64,000 nt of DNA from Agrypnia vestita (GCA_016648135.1 JADDOH010002064.1:308696-372695); one strand, 5' to 3'. Positions 1-11,234 are shown, numbered from the stretch's first letter. The notes: generated by a model from the letters alone, not told the origin. Numbers and translations are program-made.

Positions 1-457
1 CATTTTGTTTTGAACTGACGCATCGCCTCCTTAATGGTGGCGTGGAAGCCTTAAACTTTCACGTACCTGCCGAAGGTTCTGTTTTGCCGACATACTTATA
101 ACCATAAGCTGAAATTTAAAAAAAATGTATTCATAACCGTCCTAACTCGTCAATCCCAAAAAAGTACGATCTCTTTTAAACATTTTACTTCTCATAATTG
201 TCTTAATAAGAATTTAACTTTTTCTTAAGTCCTTTCTTTATATTATTGTGCTTGTTGGTCCAGTGCTTAAAACATTCGTCTAGAAAAAGATCGGGGGTTT
301 GGACTCTCGTTCCAGGAAACCACTAAGTTAGTCCTTTTTCATGGTTTTAGCATTTAACTTGGTTTAAGAATCTCGTGTGCGTATCACCATTATTTTTTCT
401 TGTATTTGTAGTACTAGTTATTAAGACTATTAACGATATGTTAATGGCAATATGGCG
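1..457. other. Unassigned sequence
   Basis: A+T-rich DNA with no open frame of note, no repeat shared with the rest of the window that I could see, and no RNA gene. Nothing can be supported here. Confidence 0.5.
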
Positions 458-529
458 GCCCTCGTAGCGCAGTTGGTGTGACACTGGCTTCTCACACCCG
501 GGTTCCGGGTTCGATTCCCGGTGACGTCA
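458..529 (+). tRNA. Degenerate tRNA-like unit (pseudogene or SINE head)
   Basis: It has a good RNA polymerase III A box (TAGCGCAGTTGG, 465-476) and a perfect B box (GGTTCGATTCC, 508-518). The T arm is intact (CCGGG/CCCGG around TTCGATT). The acceptor stem pairs only about 5 of 7 positions, the D arm appears shortened and the anticodon stem does not close; the loop would read TCT. A working tRNA is unlikely; a tRNA pseudogene or tRNA-derived SINE head fits better. Confidence 0.5.
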
Positions 530-1242
530 CAATTTTATCTATGTTTAATAATATATTATTTTAAATTACAACAAATTACAGGTATCCTTACGCTTTTTTA
601 AAACTGTGAGGCAGAAAATAGAATTGATATATTTTAAAGCATACAGCTTACATTTAAATATTTAAGTAAATCTTAAATTATGTTATACTGATACTGAAGT
701 ACGAGTATAGTATAGTACAGTCATTTAAAATTCTTCTAAAACATGCAAACATGTTTTCAAAACCAGCTATAAATTGTTAAATGCCACTGCTGCTAGATAA
801 TCACTTTAAACACGTCAGCTTATATTTTCGATAATTTCGGATTTATTTTTCTACCCTCGTTTAAGAACTTTTTAATGAAAAAGAATCCCTGACTGGGATT
901 TGATCGGAGTCGCCTTTATTTAAGGGGATACTTCTGATCACATAATAAACCGCATACTATAATTTAAATGACACACACGTTTACTAATCAAATATTTACT
1001 GAGACTACTTAATTATATAACAATGTGATAGGGCACCATGCAACGTCATAGAAAAAACAATATTAATTCTGTTGTCAAGGCGAAAAATATTTAATTTTAT
1101 ACAACATGTCACGTAATTAACGCAAACCCCGAAAGAAATTTGTTAAGAATCGGCTACTGGTCTAAAATGTTCAAGCAACCACAACCTAATATCATATCAA
1201 AGTTTGCATTTTTTCAATATTTCTGGCTTATTTTTTGTAAAA
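530..1242. other. Unassigned A+T-rich sequence
   Basis: No coding signal and no recognisable repeat before the long inverted repeat at 1243. Confidence 0.5.
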
Positions 1243-1437
1243 AATTGAACTATCGTTGCAGTAACTTATATCGATTATGAACAATTCATTTTCTTCAATA
1301 CAACATAAATAAAATGATAAAAACATTACAAAAATTGAAAAAAGTTTTTTTTTTACAAGATTTTATCATTTTATTTAAGTTGTATTGAAGAAAATGAATT
1401 TTTCGTAATGGATATAAGTTACAATACGAAAGTTTAA
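1243..1437. repeat. Long imperfect inverted repeat upstream of ribozyme C1
   Basis: The arms, about 1243-1322 and 1359-1437, are reverse complements with scattered mismatches; the inner part (around TCATTTTCTTCAATACAAC and its complement) is near perfect. The spacer is about 36 bases. The right arm runs into GAAAGTTTAACAATACTATGGTTG, a 24-base stretch whose first 20 bases also occur on the minus strand at 41.36-41.39 kb beside another family C terminus, so the inverted repeat belongs to that element. Inverted terminal copies are characteristic of Penelope-like elements. Confidence 0.65.
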
Positions 1438-1479
1438 CAATACTATGGTTGGGTTTTATAGTTTTGTGAATATATTAGT

Positions 1480-1560
1480 GTAGTGTTGGTCCTGACGAAG
1501 AGACGGGTACGTCCCGAAACCGGTAGACCTAAAATCTTGTAGTGGTTTTTACTCAGTTAA
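1480..1560 (+). ncRNA. Hammerhead-ribozyme-like motif C1 (Penelope-like terminus)
   Basis: Core CTGACGA at 1492-1498. Stem II is GAGACG/CGTCCC (1500-1505 with 1510-1515, one A-C mismatch, loop GGTA). GAAAC lies at 1516-1520. Helix III would be AC/GU around a CG loop, with cleavage after GUA (1523-1525). Stem I pairs GGTC (1488-1491) with GACC (1526-1529). All conserved core bases of a type I hammerhead are present. That PLE termini carry hammerheads is published knowledge; activity of this copy is unknown. Confidence 0.65.
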
Positions 1561-1900
1561 CTAAAAATCTGTTAAAAATACTTACAGTTTAAAAACTATT
1601 TAAAAAAGTACAATAGAACAGTCGTTAATTAAAATAATCAATAGTGATGTTCATGATTATGCATTTTCATTTCTTTCTATTTATTATTGTATTGGTACAA
1701 TTTAAAAAAAAACTGTTTATTATGTTTTATTACATCTAAAGCATCATCATCAAAAAGAAGGAATCATCTAAAGCGGCATGAATACACGCACCACGTACAC
1801 ATAAATAAAAATCTAAACCATCAAATAATTAATTAAACGTCGTGTAATCATTGTAAATGAAAGTTTTATCGAACCATTTGATGATTTTGATTTAAGACAT
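1561..1900. other. Unassigned A+T-rich sequence
   Basis: Includes the downstream end of the family C element (to about 1600); beyond that nothing recognised. Confidence 0.45.
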
Positions 1901-2640
1901 TTCGAAGCCATTCAATAATTCCGCGCATTCATCAAATTAATAAATAGCTATCCGCGGTTTCGAATAAATTTAGCCAGCGACTTGGTTATAACGGATACCG
2001 AACCCTTTGATATTCAACTCACCGATATCATATTTGATATTATTTCAATACATTAATTTTTTGGCCGGGCGGCATGCGGACGATGCCGAAACTCCGATAC
2101 CAATCTGCAGTTAGAACAAACGCTGATTGTCCGACGCGATTCGAAGAACTCAACTTCTTCCATGCAAATCTGGAATAGCTTCGTGGAGCCGATTGCACAT
2201 CAATCATACTTCACCCTGAATAGCTGGGATGGTAGTCTAACAAATAAAGCATCGCGGCGGACGCAACACGGGATCCGACTACAAATCCGAGCGCCCGTGC
2301 AATAATTTTTTAAAATATGATTTATTATCGTGTCGTTAATGCGGCGACTGCATAATGCAGTCGCAGGGAACATTTTGCTCTCGCTGCATTTCTGTAGAAG
2401 AAAGGATGTCTGACTTTGCTTTACTCCAGCGTGGTAAGTCGACGGTTTCTCCGTTTCATTTTGAAGTCTGGACTAATTATATTAGTAGAGTAATGTCATT
2501 CCTTTATCCTTTAAAATGTATTTTCTTCTTTACCAGTACCGGGATCGGCAAATTTCAAAACTATTCTATTTTAAAACCAAATTCATGTATGTCCAAATAA
2601 AATGAATTATTCGGTTAATTCTGGCGTCCATCTAACAGTG
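1900..2640. other. CpG-richer, apparently single-copy stretch
   Basis: From about 1910 to 2420 base composition shifts to many CpG steps (GCCGGGCGGCATGCGG, GCATCGCGGCGGACGC), unlike the A+T-rich flanks. I see no second copy in the window. An 81-codon frame at 2355-2600 shows no known motif and runs into A+T-rich DNA, so I do not call it a gene. A conserved non-coding or regulatory element is possible. Confidence 0.35.
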
Positions 2641-2761
2641 GCATTGCAAAGTAATTTGAACTACCTTATCAAAAAAGTGCTATATGGACAAAGAAAAAAT
2701 TAATCAATTAATAAAAATGAGAACTGCATATAAGGTCGATATATTCACGGAAACATAGAGG

Positions 2762-2834
2762 GTTGCTATAGCTTAGTGGTCAGAGCACCGGCCCTGGAAA
2801 GGAGGTGACCTTGGTTCGAATCCCAGTAGTAACC
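2762..2834 (+). tRNA. tRNA-like unit, 73 nt (pseudogene or SINE head)
   Basis: The acceptor stem pairs over all seven positions (GTTGCTA with TAGTAAC, one G-T). A box TAGCTTAGTGG and B box GGTTCGAATCC are good, and the T arm pairs except for one position. The anticodon arm fails: residues 27-31 and 39-43 do not pair, although an offset CACC/GGTG pairing is possible. It is likely transcribed by polymerase III but not a decoding tRNA; a SINE head or recent tRNA pseudogene. Confidence 0.55.
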
Positions 2835-3019
2835 TTATATTTTTTCGTGAATTAGATTTTCTGTATGTCTTTCTAATAGATTAATTAATTTGATTTTAAA
2901 ATTTCAAAGAACTTTGTTCTGAAAAATTACAACTTCACAAATATTAATGTGTTCTTGAATATATATTGTATTTTAACTTGCTTATTAATTTTATAAATTG
3001 AATGTGTATTATAGCGAGG

Positions 3020-3330
3020 CTTAATATGTAATCTCCTTCTTCTTCTTTCTAGACCTTTAGTCCCATTTACTTGAGGTCGGCCTTCCTTGTCAGCTTTCTT
3101 CATTGAGCTGGTATTCTTTTAGTCTTTTTAGACCACCATCAAACAAGTGGCAGTCGGTCATCCACGTTTTGTTGTTAGCAGGTTTTAGGTCAAGCTTCAC
3201 CATATTATGATCTTCTGGGCGTTTCTGTACGTGGTTATACCATGGTAGACGTTTCCCTTTGGTTTTGTCTTTAATTGGGGCGATTTTAAAGCTACCTCTT
3301 GTGTGCTGTTTCGAACTTTATCTAGAAGCG
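3020..3330 (-). repeat. LINE-like 3' remnant with A/G-rich tail
   Basis: Read on the minus strand the stretch keeps a 38-codon frame beginning MVKLDLKPANNKTWMTDCHL (from 3201 leftwards) and ends in a purine-rich tail (plus-strand CTTCTTCTTCTTTCT near 3032), as LINE ends do. The protein is not one I can name. A mobile-element tail is an inference from tail type and low complexity. Confidence 0.35.
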
Positions 3331-3388
3331 TTCTTCTGTCAAACATTATGCCTATGATAAGAAAGACACAAATAATAAAGACCGCCAA

Positions 3389-3511
3389 CTCAGTAATAAG
3401 ACAATATGAATGTTGAAAGTGTGAGCGAGCTCAGTAATAAGACAATGTGAATGTTTAAAGTGTGAGCGAGCTCAGTAATAAGACAATATGAATGTTTAAA
3501 GTGTGAGTGAG
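3389..3511. repeat. Minisatellite, 41-bp unit, three copies
   Basis: Units start at 3389, 3430 and 3471, each opening CTCAGTAATAAGACAAT and closing GTGTGAG(C/T)GAG. Copies differ at only a few positions. A 63-codon minus-strand frame is merely the repeat read as protein. Confidence 0.85.
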
Positions 3512-3740
3512 GAGATGTACAGGGCGATTGTTGAGGTAGCAGGAAAAGAGCATTCTCGGAAGTCCTAGGACATTCAGACACAACAAATATTAGAAGATGG
3601 TCCTGTTAAAAGCTTTAATAACCGTAGATCGTGAGAGGATGAATGAAAGTTTCTGGAGAGAAATTAGTGTGCCAAGATAGAAAAATGTGGTATTCCATTA
3701 TTTTTGTCTACCCCTGCAGAAAATTGAGGGATGGTTATAA
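3512..3740 (+). mobile_element. LINE 3' remnant, GRPRKTW family, diverged
   Basis: Alignable by eye with the better copies at 46-47 kb: GATGGTCCTGTTAAAAGC, AACCGTAGA, GTGTGCCAAGATAGAAAA, then CTACCCCTGC. Reading frame broken in several places. Confidence 0.55.
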
Positions 3741-4257
3741 CAATATATTTTACATTTTTTTAAAATTGAAATCTATGAATGAATATAAATCGAAATCTAT
3801 TAATTAACCAGAAGAAACTGGGTAGATGTAGATAGGGCGAAGCAAATAAGGTACATAGTGATGATATTAGTTATCGTCTTAGCTACTCATGCTCTCTGTT
3901 ATCAAATTTTAATATTCATATTGAATTAAATAAGAAAAATGACTGCAAATGAAATTTACGATAAGCTAAATAGACATAATAAGTCAAATAAAAATGTGGC
4001 CATCGCACCTCTTACAAAAACTCATCATAGGCGTTTACTACAGTTCCAAGCAACGTAGACTACAAACCGATCAAACTCTGCCAAGGATTCGTGCAAAATC
4101 CGGCCGAACTACAAATTACAATTTCGTAGGAAGAAATCGTGGATCGTAGTTACACTGTGCTGGGCTGGAGGGACTTACTCTTCCAAGGTACCCATACGTA
4201 GCACTGCATCAACAATCTCAAGGGATGTGATGTGATCGCCAGCAAGACCTTGAAGGA
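3741..4257. other. Unassigned sequence
   Basis: No coding frame or repeat recognised. A LINE body leading into the fragment at 4258 is possible but not shown by motifs. Confidence 0.4.
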
Positions 4258-4920
4258 AACGGGGCGATGTTATTGAGAAAGATGCAAGAAAAAAGTAATA
4301 TTGATTACAATATTCTTAGATCTTTTAGCTGTCTTGATAAACTAGAGACTAGAAGAATAGTGATGGACTTCCTCTTTTTACACAAACTAATAAATGGTAC
4401 TATCGACTGTCTTCAATTACTAGAACCTATCTGCTTGCGTGTTCCGTCTCGCATAACTAGAAGTCATGCAGGATTTGCCGTGGAAACTGCAGCTACTAAC
4501 TATTTCTTTAATTCCCACTGCAAAGGCTTCCTAGACTAGCAAACAGATACGAGCAACTGGACGTCTTGCCAATAACTGTATATTATTCAAACATATATTA
4601 AAAGGTGTATTGAAAGATTACTAGTATTTGTCGAATTGGACTTAAATAATTGATGTGTATTTGTATGCATATGTTTTATTATATTATGACTTTAAAAGCT
4701 TGTGCTATATCTTTTCACTCTGCATTATTACTTTTTTATGTCGTTTTTTAATTTCTATAATATCATGATTCTCTTATTCTTCTGTTTTTTATATACTTGC
4801 TTTCCACTTTTTGTCATTATAATTATGTTTACATGTTATTATTATTTTTCTTTAAACTATATATTCTGTTGATGTACATTCTATACGGCATTAATTAATG
4901 AATAAATAAATAAATAAAAC
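4258..4920 (+). mobile_element. Non-LTR retrotransposon 3' end (Jockey/CR1-like)
   Basis: A 90-codon frame (4267-4539) carries the reverse-transcriptase C-terminal pattern LETRRIVMDFLFLHKLINGT...LLEPICLRVPSR, a block seen after the thumb in Jockey/CR1-group LINEs. It is followed by an A+T-rich 3' UTR and an (AAAT)n-type tail at 4900-4919. The fragment is 5'-truncated, as usual for LINEs, and has no catalytic domain left. Confidence 0.7.
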
Positions 4921-6300
4921 TTCGCGATTGACCACGCGGCTACTACACGAGAAAACAAGACTCCCTATGATGATGATGATGCTCTATCAAATCTAATATA
5001 TACACATTCTCATATGTACGTACAAACATATCAATATTCATAAACGATGAACACAAAAGTATCTACAACATAGTATCAGTGCCAGTATCAAGATAATTTA
5101 TGCAAAGCGTATAACATCATTATAGCTATCACGCAACATGAACATCTCCTCACGATCGCCAGCACGTCGGATCAATATTGCAGCAAGCATTTGCTGGAAC
5201 TACAATACCACAATATCGTATGTGGGTGGATGTCCGTTTCAAATGCATAAAGTATTCTGATGAAGATGTTGTATCCTTTGCGAAATACACTTGCGAAAAT
5301 ATTGTACATTCACGTTGTATATGTCATTAAAAGACTGACTACAAGAATCACTAATCTGCCCATTGTTAATCTGTGTTACTGTATAAATGCATACCTCTAA
5401 TAAAATTGTTTTGACTTTAAAGCTCAATGTATGATGTTTCCGTCAATTGTATGAAAAAGTTTTCTTTAATTTTATTTTTTTTTTTAAAACACTGTCTTAT
5501 TTACAAATTGTTAACTTTATGACTAGTTAATAACACGACAAAAGACCTTCAGAATATGGCCATGGCGTTTTAAGGAATTAAGGAATTTTTTACTAAATAA
5601 ACGTGCAGGATTCTTGGAATATTCTTGCCTAATTTGGTTGTTAACATTTATTTTATCATATTTTTTCATATATTTTTAATTTTTTTTAAATTTATTTATT
5701 TTATTGTTTATTTTACATTTGTTTTAATATAAGTTACTTATAACTGCCACACTAAGTAAAACCTGTTCTATGGCAGTTATTCTCATTTGATATTTATGTA
5801 ATAGTAACAAATAACAATCGTAAAAAAGTGTAAACGTAAAAAAGAAAGCAGAAAGAATTTAGTAATATATACAATCATAAGAATACATAAATCTAAAAGA
5901 AAATAAAATATACATATAAAATTAAGATAAACATTTAAGTATATACAAAAATAAATACAGAAGATAAGATACAAAAAATAAAAAATTTAAGTAGATACAA
6001 TAATAAATACTATATAAAGCAGATTTTGCCTATTTAAAGGTCAAGGGCGGATCACTTCTTCGGCATACCTTCTACCTGATATTTTTATAAAATTAGTGAT
6101 ACGATTAATGAATTTCATTACAAATGCTATAAAGTAAACGAGAAAAGATGGAAAATTTAAATAAAATCAAGAAAATTAAAAGGGTGTGCTACCCCAAAAG
6201 TGAGTGAAAGGTTTTTGTCAAAGCATTATACGAATTATTCATACACGGTATTAAGACAAGAGCTCTATATGTTATTTGGCAAAGTTCCTTTTGTCTGTCC
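4921..6300. other. Unassigned A+T-rich sequence
   Basis: Contains one small inverted repeat (ATAACTGCCA at 5740-5749 and its complement at 5771-5780) and very A-rich DNA at 5820-6010. Short frames here have no motif. Confidence 0.5.
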
Positions 6301-6354
6301 CGCCAATTGGAGTCACGTAAAAAACCGAAACGGTCGATCAAACATCAGTTTGCA

Positions 6355-6691
6355 TTAGTCTCTGTCCCGGCAGTGATGAATGTCCGAACGAGTCAAGCGT
6401 ACCTCGTAACAGTTCTGCGTCCTGGTCGTTGTTGAACGAGAGCATCGCGAGCGGCGATTTGCTTCGTTGCTACGTGCCTCTGTTTTGGCGGGTCTTGGAT
6501 TTGTTTTGCGTGTCCAGTTCGTTATAGTCCTGTCCATATACAGTTCCCTGGGATATTGATGCCGATGACTTACGCACTCTGCCGCCCACCTTATATGTAT
6601 TGTTGGGACATAATGAAGACATCAAATGTCCTGGACCGCTGCTGCGCCCCGCTGGTGAATTAAGAATGTTTTCTGTGTTCTTGTCCGACAT
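6355..6691 (-). other. Two overlapping minus-strand frames, unrecognised
   Basis: Frames of 73 codons (6470-6691) and 60 codons (6355-6537) overlap by about 68 bases in different phases, as if one protein were frameshifted. The upper one begins MSDKNTENILNSPAGRSSG and is rich in S, N, G, R and K, suggestive of a retroelement ORF1 or Gag-like head, but no zinc knuckle is visible. The DNA is CpG-richer than its flanks. I do not recognise it. Confidence 0.3.
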
Positions 6692-6774
6692 ACTTCTTGT
6701 TTCGGTTGTCTATACCGTGTTGCATCGGGCAGGGCGGAATCAGGTCAAGTAATCAACATCTAATCAGATGTTCA

Positions 6775-7545
6775 CTAAATTCAGGATAGTAAAAACTCAA
6801 TTAACAAAAATCTACGATTTACAATTGAAATTGAAAAAGATAATGTGTTAAATTTCTTAGACCTAATCTTAACCATTTTAAATTTAATATCTGTAGAAAA
6901 CCTTCCGTACGGATATTCACATAAAATGGCATCATTTAAATCAATGATCCATAGGGTTTTAAGTATTCCACTAGATAAAACATCATATAATAATGAAATC
7001 AATATAATCAAATAATTAGCTTACAATAATGGATATAATACTAATATTATTGGTAGCATACTTAAAAAGAACAAGAAATTGTCATTAATCAAAATATTCT
7101 TATATGCACCTGGCTTAATCAAATCCATCGAATCTTGAAGGAAAATAATTTACATAGGAAATATTTCAAATAAAATAAGCTATATCATAAAAAACAATTT
7201 AAAACTGCTTTCTATACAAATTCTAATTTAAATAAATTACTCTTCTTTTTTAATTGTAAAAATAAGCAGGATTGGGTGGATAAGAGTGGCATAACATGCA
7301 ATGATCGTTTGTGTATATCGGGCAATGTGGTAGAGATATAAGCAACAAGAATAAAAGAATATCTAAGAGCATTCAGAGGACTATCCGAACACTCTGAGAT
7401 ATATTGAACATGATCACTTGTTTGACCAAAATAATGTTAGGGTCCTACATCTAGAGGTAAAGGGTCATAAAATGGAAGTTTTAGAAATACTAGAAATTCT
7501 CAAAAACGCTGGAGGAGTGACAAAACTGGACACAAATTAAGATAT
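6775..7545 (+). pseudogene. Penelope-like element: RT C-terminus, linker and GIY-YIG remnant
   Basis: The plus strand encodes, in pieces, the 3' half of a Penelope-like polyprotein. Near 6795-7015 it reads FTIEIEKDNVLNFLDL, then PYGYSHKMASFKSMIHR, the conserved RT-thumb region of PLEs. Near 7255-7350 a frame-shifted segment reads VYIGQCGRDIS, the YIG half of the GIY-YIG endonuclease, preceded by CND. Near 7400-7510 comes EHDHLFDQNNVRVLHLEVKG, the C-terminal block. Several stops and frameshifts make it dead. No terminal ribozyme is seen directly downstream; an L2-like LINE tail follows at 7561. Confidence 0.8.
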
Positions 7546-7560
7546 ATAATAAATATAGGG

Positions 7561-7702
7561 TATAGAATAAGTAAATAAGTTTTTTTTAGCAGTAAGTTGT
7601 TTTGTAAGATAATTTTCTGTGTTAAGCGCCTTTGAGGTGAGTATTCGCGAAAACGACGCTATATAAATTATCCAACTATTATTATTATTATTATTATTAA
7701 GA
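7561..7702 (+). mobile_element. L2/CR1-like LINE 3' tail, copy 1
   Basis: Same 3' UTR as the long copy at 57.8-58.7 kb: AGCAGTAAGTTGTTTTGTAAG, GCGCCTTTGAGGTGAGTATT, GCGAAAACGACGCTATATAA, then a (TTA)n tail. Heavily 5'-truncated. Confidence 0.8.
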
Positions 7703-7714
7703 TAAGTACATAAG

Positions 7715-7965
7715 AAGAAGCTTCAATGTGACACCAACGACAGCTAAGATGAGAGAGGCCATCCTAAGATGCCATGGTCAGGTAATGAGAAGACCAGACA
7801 TGTACAAAATTGTATCAATATTACACATAGAAGGCAACGAGGATGACCCCGAGCAACCTGATCAAACATTAAAAAGAAAATGAACGACATCCGAATAATT
7901 AGGAAACCGTACAGGATAAAGCGTCGAGGAAAATCGACCCTAAGAAAAAATAAAGAAGAAAAATC
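7715..7965 (+). mobile_element. RTE-type LINE C-terminal remnant
   Basis: Translates in part as TAKMREAILRCHGQVMRRPD, the degraded form of the MREARLRWYGHVMRR block at the C-terminus of RTE-like LINE proteins, followed by a basic tail. Frames are broken and no catalytic domain remains. Confidence 0.6.
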
Positions 7966-8014
7966 GTTATAACTGAAAACGGTGTTGCCATTTAAAAAAA
8001 AAAACTACTCTCAC

Positions 8015-8633
8015 AGTAACGAAAACGTATTGACACGTGCGTACAGGAGGAGGAATTAATGAAAATGCTGGGATTTATTACAGGATTTATTGAATACCGA
8101 TTAATTCATTATTCTAACGTACAAAAACACTTATCACTATTAAATGTAACGCTATTCCTTAAATCAAACTGTTTCGCAAATATATCGCTCGCAAATAGAC
8201 ACTTTATATTCGCTTTGACACTTTATTCACTGTTCACTAGAATATTCCATCAATTTCCGCACTTATTAATTTCGCTTCGGTTTTATTTTGCTACGTAAGA
8301 ACTTTCTAGAATCGCTGTCGAATTTCCGTTTACTTGGCACCGCAGGCTTTTAGCCGCTTCCACTCGCTTGGCCGGCCTGACCCGCCGCTCTCGGCTACCT
8401 TCGCTTGTATTATCGCTGTCAACGCGCACGGAAAATAACTCTCTCCTTACTCCCGTGTGTCGTATTTATATGGCTGTTATCCAGACGTTTCCAGTGTAAA
8501 TTCTAGATGGTCCTGGAAAGTTACAGACGTCCCTCGAAAGTTGGAGTTAACTCCAGATCCTTCGATTGTATTGTGCCAACTCCAAACAACTGTCACTTGA
8601 CAGAAGTGCGTGTTTCTTTTTAGCCTCGTTACA
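8015..8633 (-). repeat. Probable solo LTR, with TATA box
   Basis: On the minus strand the element opens TGTAACGAGG (8633 leftwards) and closes TCGTTACT (8022-8015), short inverted termini typical of LTRs. Inside are a TATAAATA box (8470-8463), a CpG-rich leader and two AATAAA signals (minus strand, near 8230 and 8090), the order expected for U3-R-U5. No gag or pol flanks it and no target duplication is evident, so a solo LTR is inferred. A host promoter is the alternative. Confidence 0.5.
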
Positions 8634-8639
8634 ATATGT

Positions 8640-8995
8640 TTCAATATAAATATTGGAAAATTCAGTTACCACTCTGGATTCATTATCTTATTGACTAGTT
8701 TTTAAAATTGACCCGACGAAAAGAAAGGATAAGAATACAGAGAAGGGTAATTGATATAATTGAAAACACCAAGAAATTTAATTGGTAATTAACAGACCAC
8801 ATAACTCTATTTTACTTTTAGATATAGTTTTTAACATATCATTGTTAAAATGTAAGATTCTACGTCATTGGTTATTTATATATTTTTCTAAGTAAAAGCC
8901 TACCTTTGATAAATGCGTTCTTCAATAAATTAAGAACCTAATTAATTATTTGTATTTTCACCTAATTTTTGCGACGACAACCTGAATTTGAAACT
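8640..8995. other. Unassigned A+T-rich sequence
   Basis: Nothing recognised. Confidence 0.5.
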
Positions 8996-8999
8996 TCGA

Positions 9000-9360
9000 C
9001 AAAGAGTGGTCAGACGCTATGTTTGATCCGTGCTTTAGTACGAAGTTGAATCAAGAACCCTCAAGATAAGTACCATAAACCGACTTGAAGCATTTGAAAT
9101 TTGGTTGCACCGTAGAATGCTGCCCATGCAGTGGAGAGATACGTTCAGCAACTCAGACGTGCTCCAGAGAGCCAGAGCTGGGAGAGAGTTATTGACAAAT
9201 ATCAAAGTCCGAAAGGTGTCATACTGGGTTCATGGTCTGAGAGGGGAAAAGTACGATCAAATTTTTATTTGATCATTCAAGATCAGGACAAAGTCGAGGG
9301 GAAACGGTATGTCGGCAGGAAGCAGATCTCATGACTCCGCAATGTATGATATTGGACAGG
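9000..9360 (+). mobile_element. RTE-type LINE remnant (second family)
   Basis: Broken frames give ISTINRLEAFEIWLHRRML, then RARAGRELLTNIKVRKVSYW and RGEKY, a well-known LINE C-terminal block. Related minus-strand pieces occur at 28.0, 55.7 and 56.2 kb. Confidence 0.65.
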
Positions 9361-9845
9361 AATATGGATGGTGGACGAGCTGTTTTGATCCGCTAGAGGT
9401 AAGGAGATATACTAACAAGTGTTAGCCAATACCAGGGGGATCTGACACGACACTGAGAGAGTAAGATTTTCACCAAAGCAATAAGATTGTTAGTTGGTGA
9501 TTGTTTCAATACCCCAATACCCCAAAATACAGAAACGTCAAGAAAACAATCAAATGTCAATATTATATCGTGACGAAAATATTGCCTTTAATTTATTGAT
9601 AATGATTAAATTCTTTGGTTGAAGACATTAGTAGATGTGTGTAAAAAATAATTGATTCTATCAACTTTTAAACTAATAATATTAATATTCATCAAATTTT
9701 GGACTTACATTTTCGAAAAAACTCCGGATTGCAATGGCTGGTTTTTTGATGACATAAATATGGCTTCGTCATCTTCGTAAACAGGTATTTTTTAAGAATA
9801 CCCAGATATCTTTTTTTTTAAATAGAGATGCGGACACGGAATACA
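9361..9845. other. Unassigned sequence
   Basis: No gene, repeat partner or RNA seen. Confidence 0.5.
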
Positions 9846-9849
9846 CGTC

Positions 9850-9993
9850 ACATCCATGTTCTTACTATTTTCAAACTAAGCTAAACGCTTGTGCTATGAA
9901 AATAGGACTAACTTGCTAGTCTGGAGTGAGGTTCGAACCCGTGACCTTTGGATCACGAGGCGAGTGTCCTAACCACAAGACCAACATGGATGT
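9850..9993 (-). repeat. SINE with tRNA-like head, copy 1
   Basis: On the minus strand a tRNA-like head (A box near GGTCTTGTGGTTAGG, B box GGTTCGAACC) leads into a body ending near 9870. The whole unit is framed by a perfect 11-bp inverted repeat, ACATCCATGTT (9850-9860) and AACATGGATGT (9983-9993). The body (AACTAAGC, AAACGC, GTGCTATGAAAATAG) recurs at 29.25 kb. Confidence 0.65.
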
Positions 9994-10365
9994 CTACAAC
10001 CCAATACACCAAATATTGGTGTACCTATTTTAATTTTTCTTTAAAATAGTTTACATGCCATTACTGCATAACTGTTGAGTGTTGAAAATTTGTTGAAAAG
10101 TGAAATTGCGCCATCGCATCGTTTATGTAGATGTAAAAACACAGAAACCTTTACATTCCTTACACATGTAGATTCACGATTATTTTCCAAAGGCAAAATC
10201 GCAAAAGTCGAAAGTATAAATTAATTAATTAATAATTCGCGGTCATAATTAAATATACATAACAACGATCACCAAAAAAAAACCTTCTTATTTTCATAAT
10301 ACGGCTGAATCCCACTTATGAGTGATAGTTGAGATTTCTAAAAAGATCTTTTTCTAGCATCCCAT
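9994..10365. other. Unassigned sequence
   Basis: No supported feature. Confidence 0.5.
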
Positions 10366-10369
10366 CTGG

Positions 10370-10530
10370 TTAGTTTTCTGGGAAATTTCGCCGGGTGTAC
10401 ACGACTTCTCTACATTACAGAGTCCAACACCCATAACATCAGAGCTGATGAGAGGTCGCATATACATACATGGTTGAATATCCCAGAAAATTATATCCAT
10501 AAGATTCTGAACGGCCTTAAAAATCTGAAA
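10370..10530 (+). repeat. Ribozyme-type repeat D, decayed copy
   Basis: Shares with 48.96-49.10 kb the order TAGTTTTCTGG - CATCAG - GCTGATGA - ATATCCCAGAAAA - AGATTCTGAACGGCC. CTGATGA is intact at 10445-10451 but stem II and GAAAC are lost. Outer arms TTTTCTGGGAAAT and ATATCCCAGAAAA can still pair. Confidence 0.5.
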
Positions 10531-10559
10531 ATATTTTGAGTACCTCGTTTACAAAATAA

Positions 10560-11230
10560 TAATTATACACTAAAACTCCCACCCTGTTTGATATTAAAGA
10601 CACGAGGATCCAGCTCTTACAAGATGCATAAGATTTATTATATTTTTCTACGATATCAGATTTATTCACAGACGTCCGCCTTAATATGGTAAGGATTTAT
10701 TACACCGACAGCTACATAACTCAGGTGACTTCTGCGATTTGAAAAAGGCTAATAACAATCATATTAATATTATTGAGAGATGTCGACTCGGGTAGAGAAA
10801 ACAGCGATACTACAATATATAATTCATCTATGACAATCGTATTAATAGCTATAAAGTAAGTTGAAATGTGGTTAAATATTTATTGTTGATTTTAATATCC
10901 CTAGATCTATTGAAAGCAAAATTGTATTTCTGTTGCCAGGAAGAATTTCCAACAATAAATCCAGCTACGATAAAAATCTATGAAAGTCACAATAAGTAAA
11001 AATTTGCACCAACATGCACGACAGTTCGATAGGTATTGGTATTTCAAAAAAATGACAATCAAACTAATATGTACAAAGACATGAAAAATACATACAAAAT
11101 ATTTTTGATTTATCTGGATTTCGTGCATTTGTAATAAATAAAATGAAAAAACTTAGAAAATACCAAAAAATTGGTAGCGAATACAGAGCAGTTTGTAGAC
11201 TAGACAGAATAATAAAAGTGTCGCTTAGTT
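10560..11230. other. Unassigned A+T-rich sequence
   Basis: A 73-codon minus-strand frame (10907-11128) has no motif and biased low-complexity composition. Confidence 0.5.
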
Positions 11231-11234
11231 TAAT

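Noticed and set aside
458..529. Functional tRNA-Arg(TCT)
   Set aside because: The acceptor stem has mismatches and the anticodon stem does not close; only the promoter boxes and T arm are good.
2762..2834. Functional tRNA-Ser (GGA in loop region)
   Set aside because: Serine tRNAs have a long variable arm, absent here, and the anticodon stem does not pair.
3389..3511. Regularly spaced repeats resembling a CRISPR array
   Set aside because: The three 41-bp units are directly adjacent without unique spacers, and the genome is eukaryotic. It is a minisatellite.
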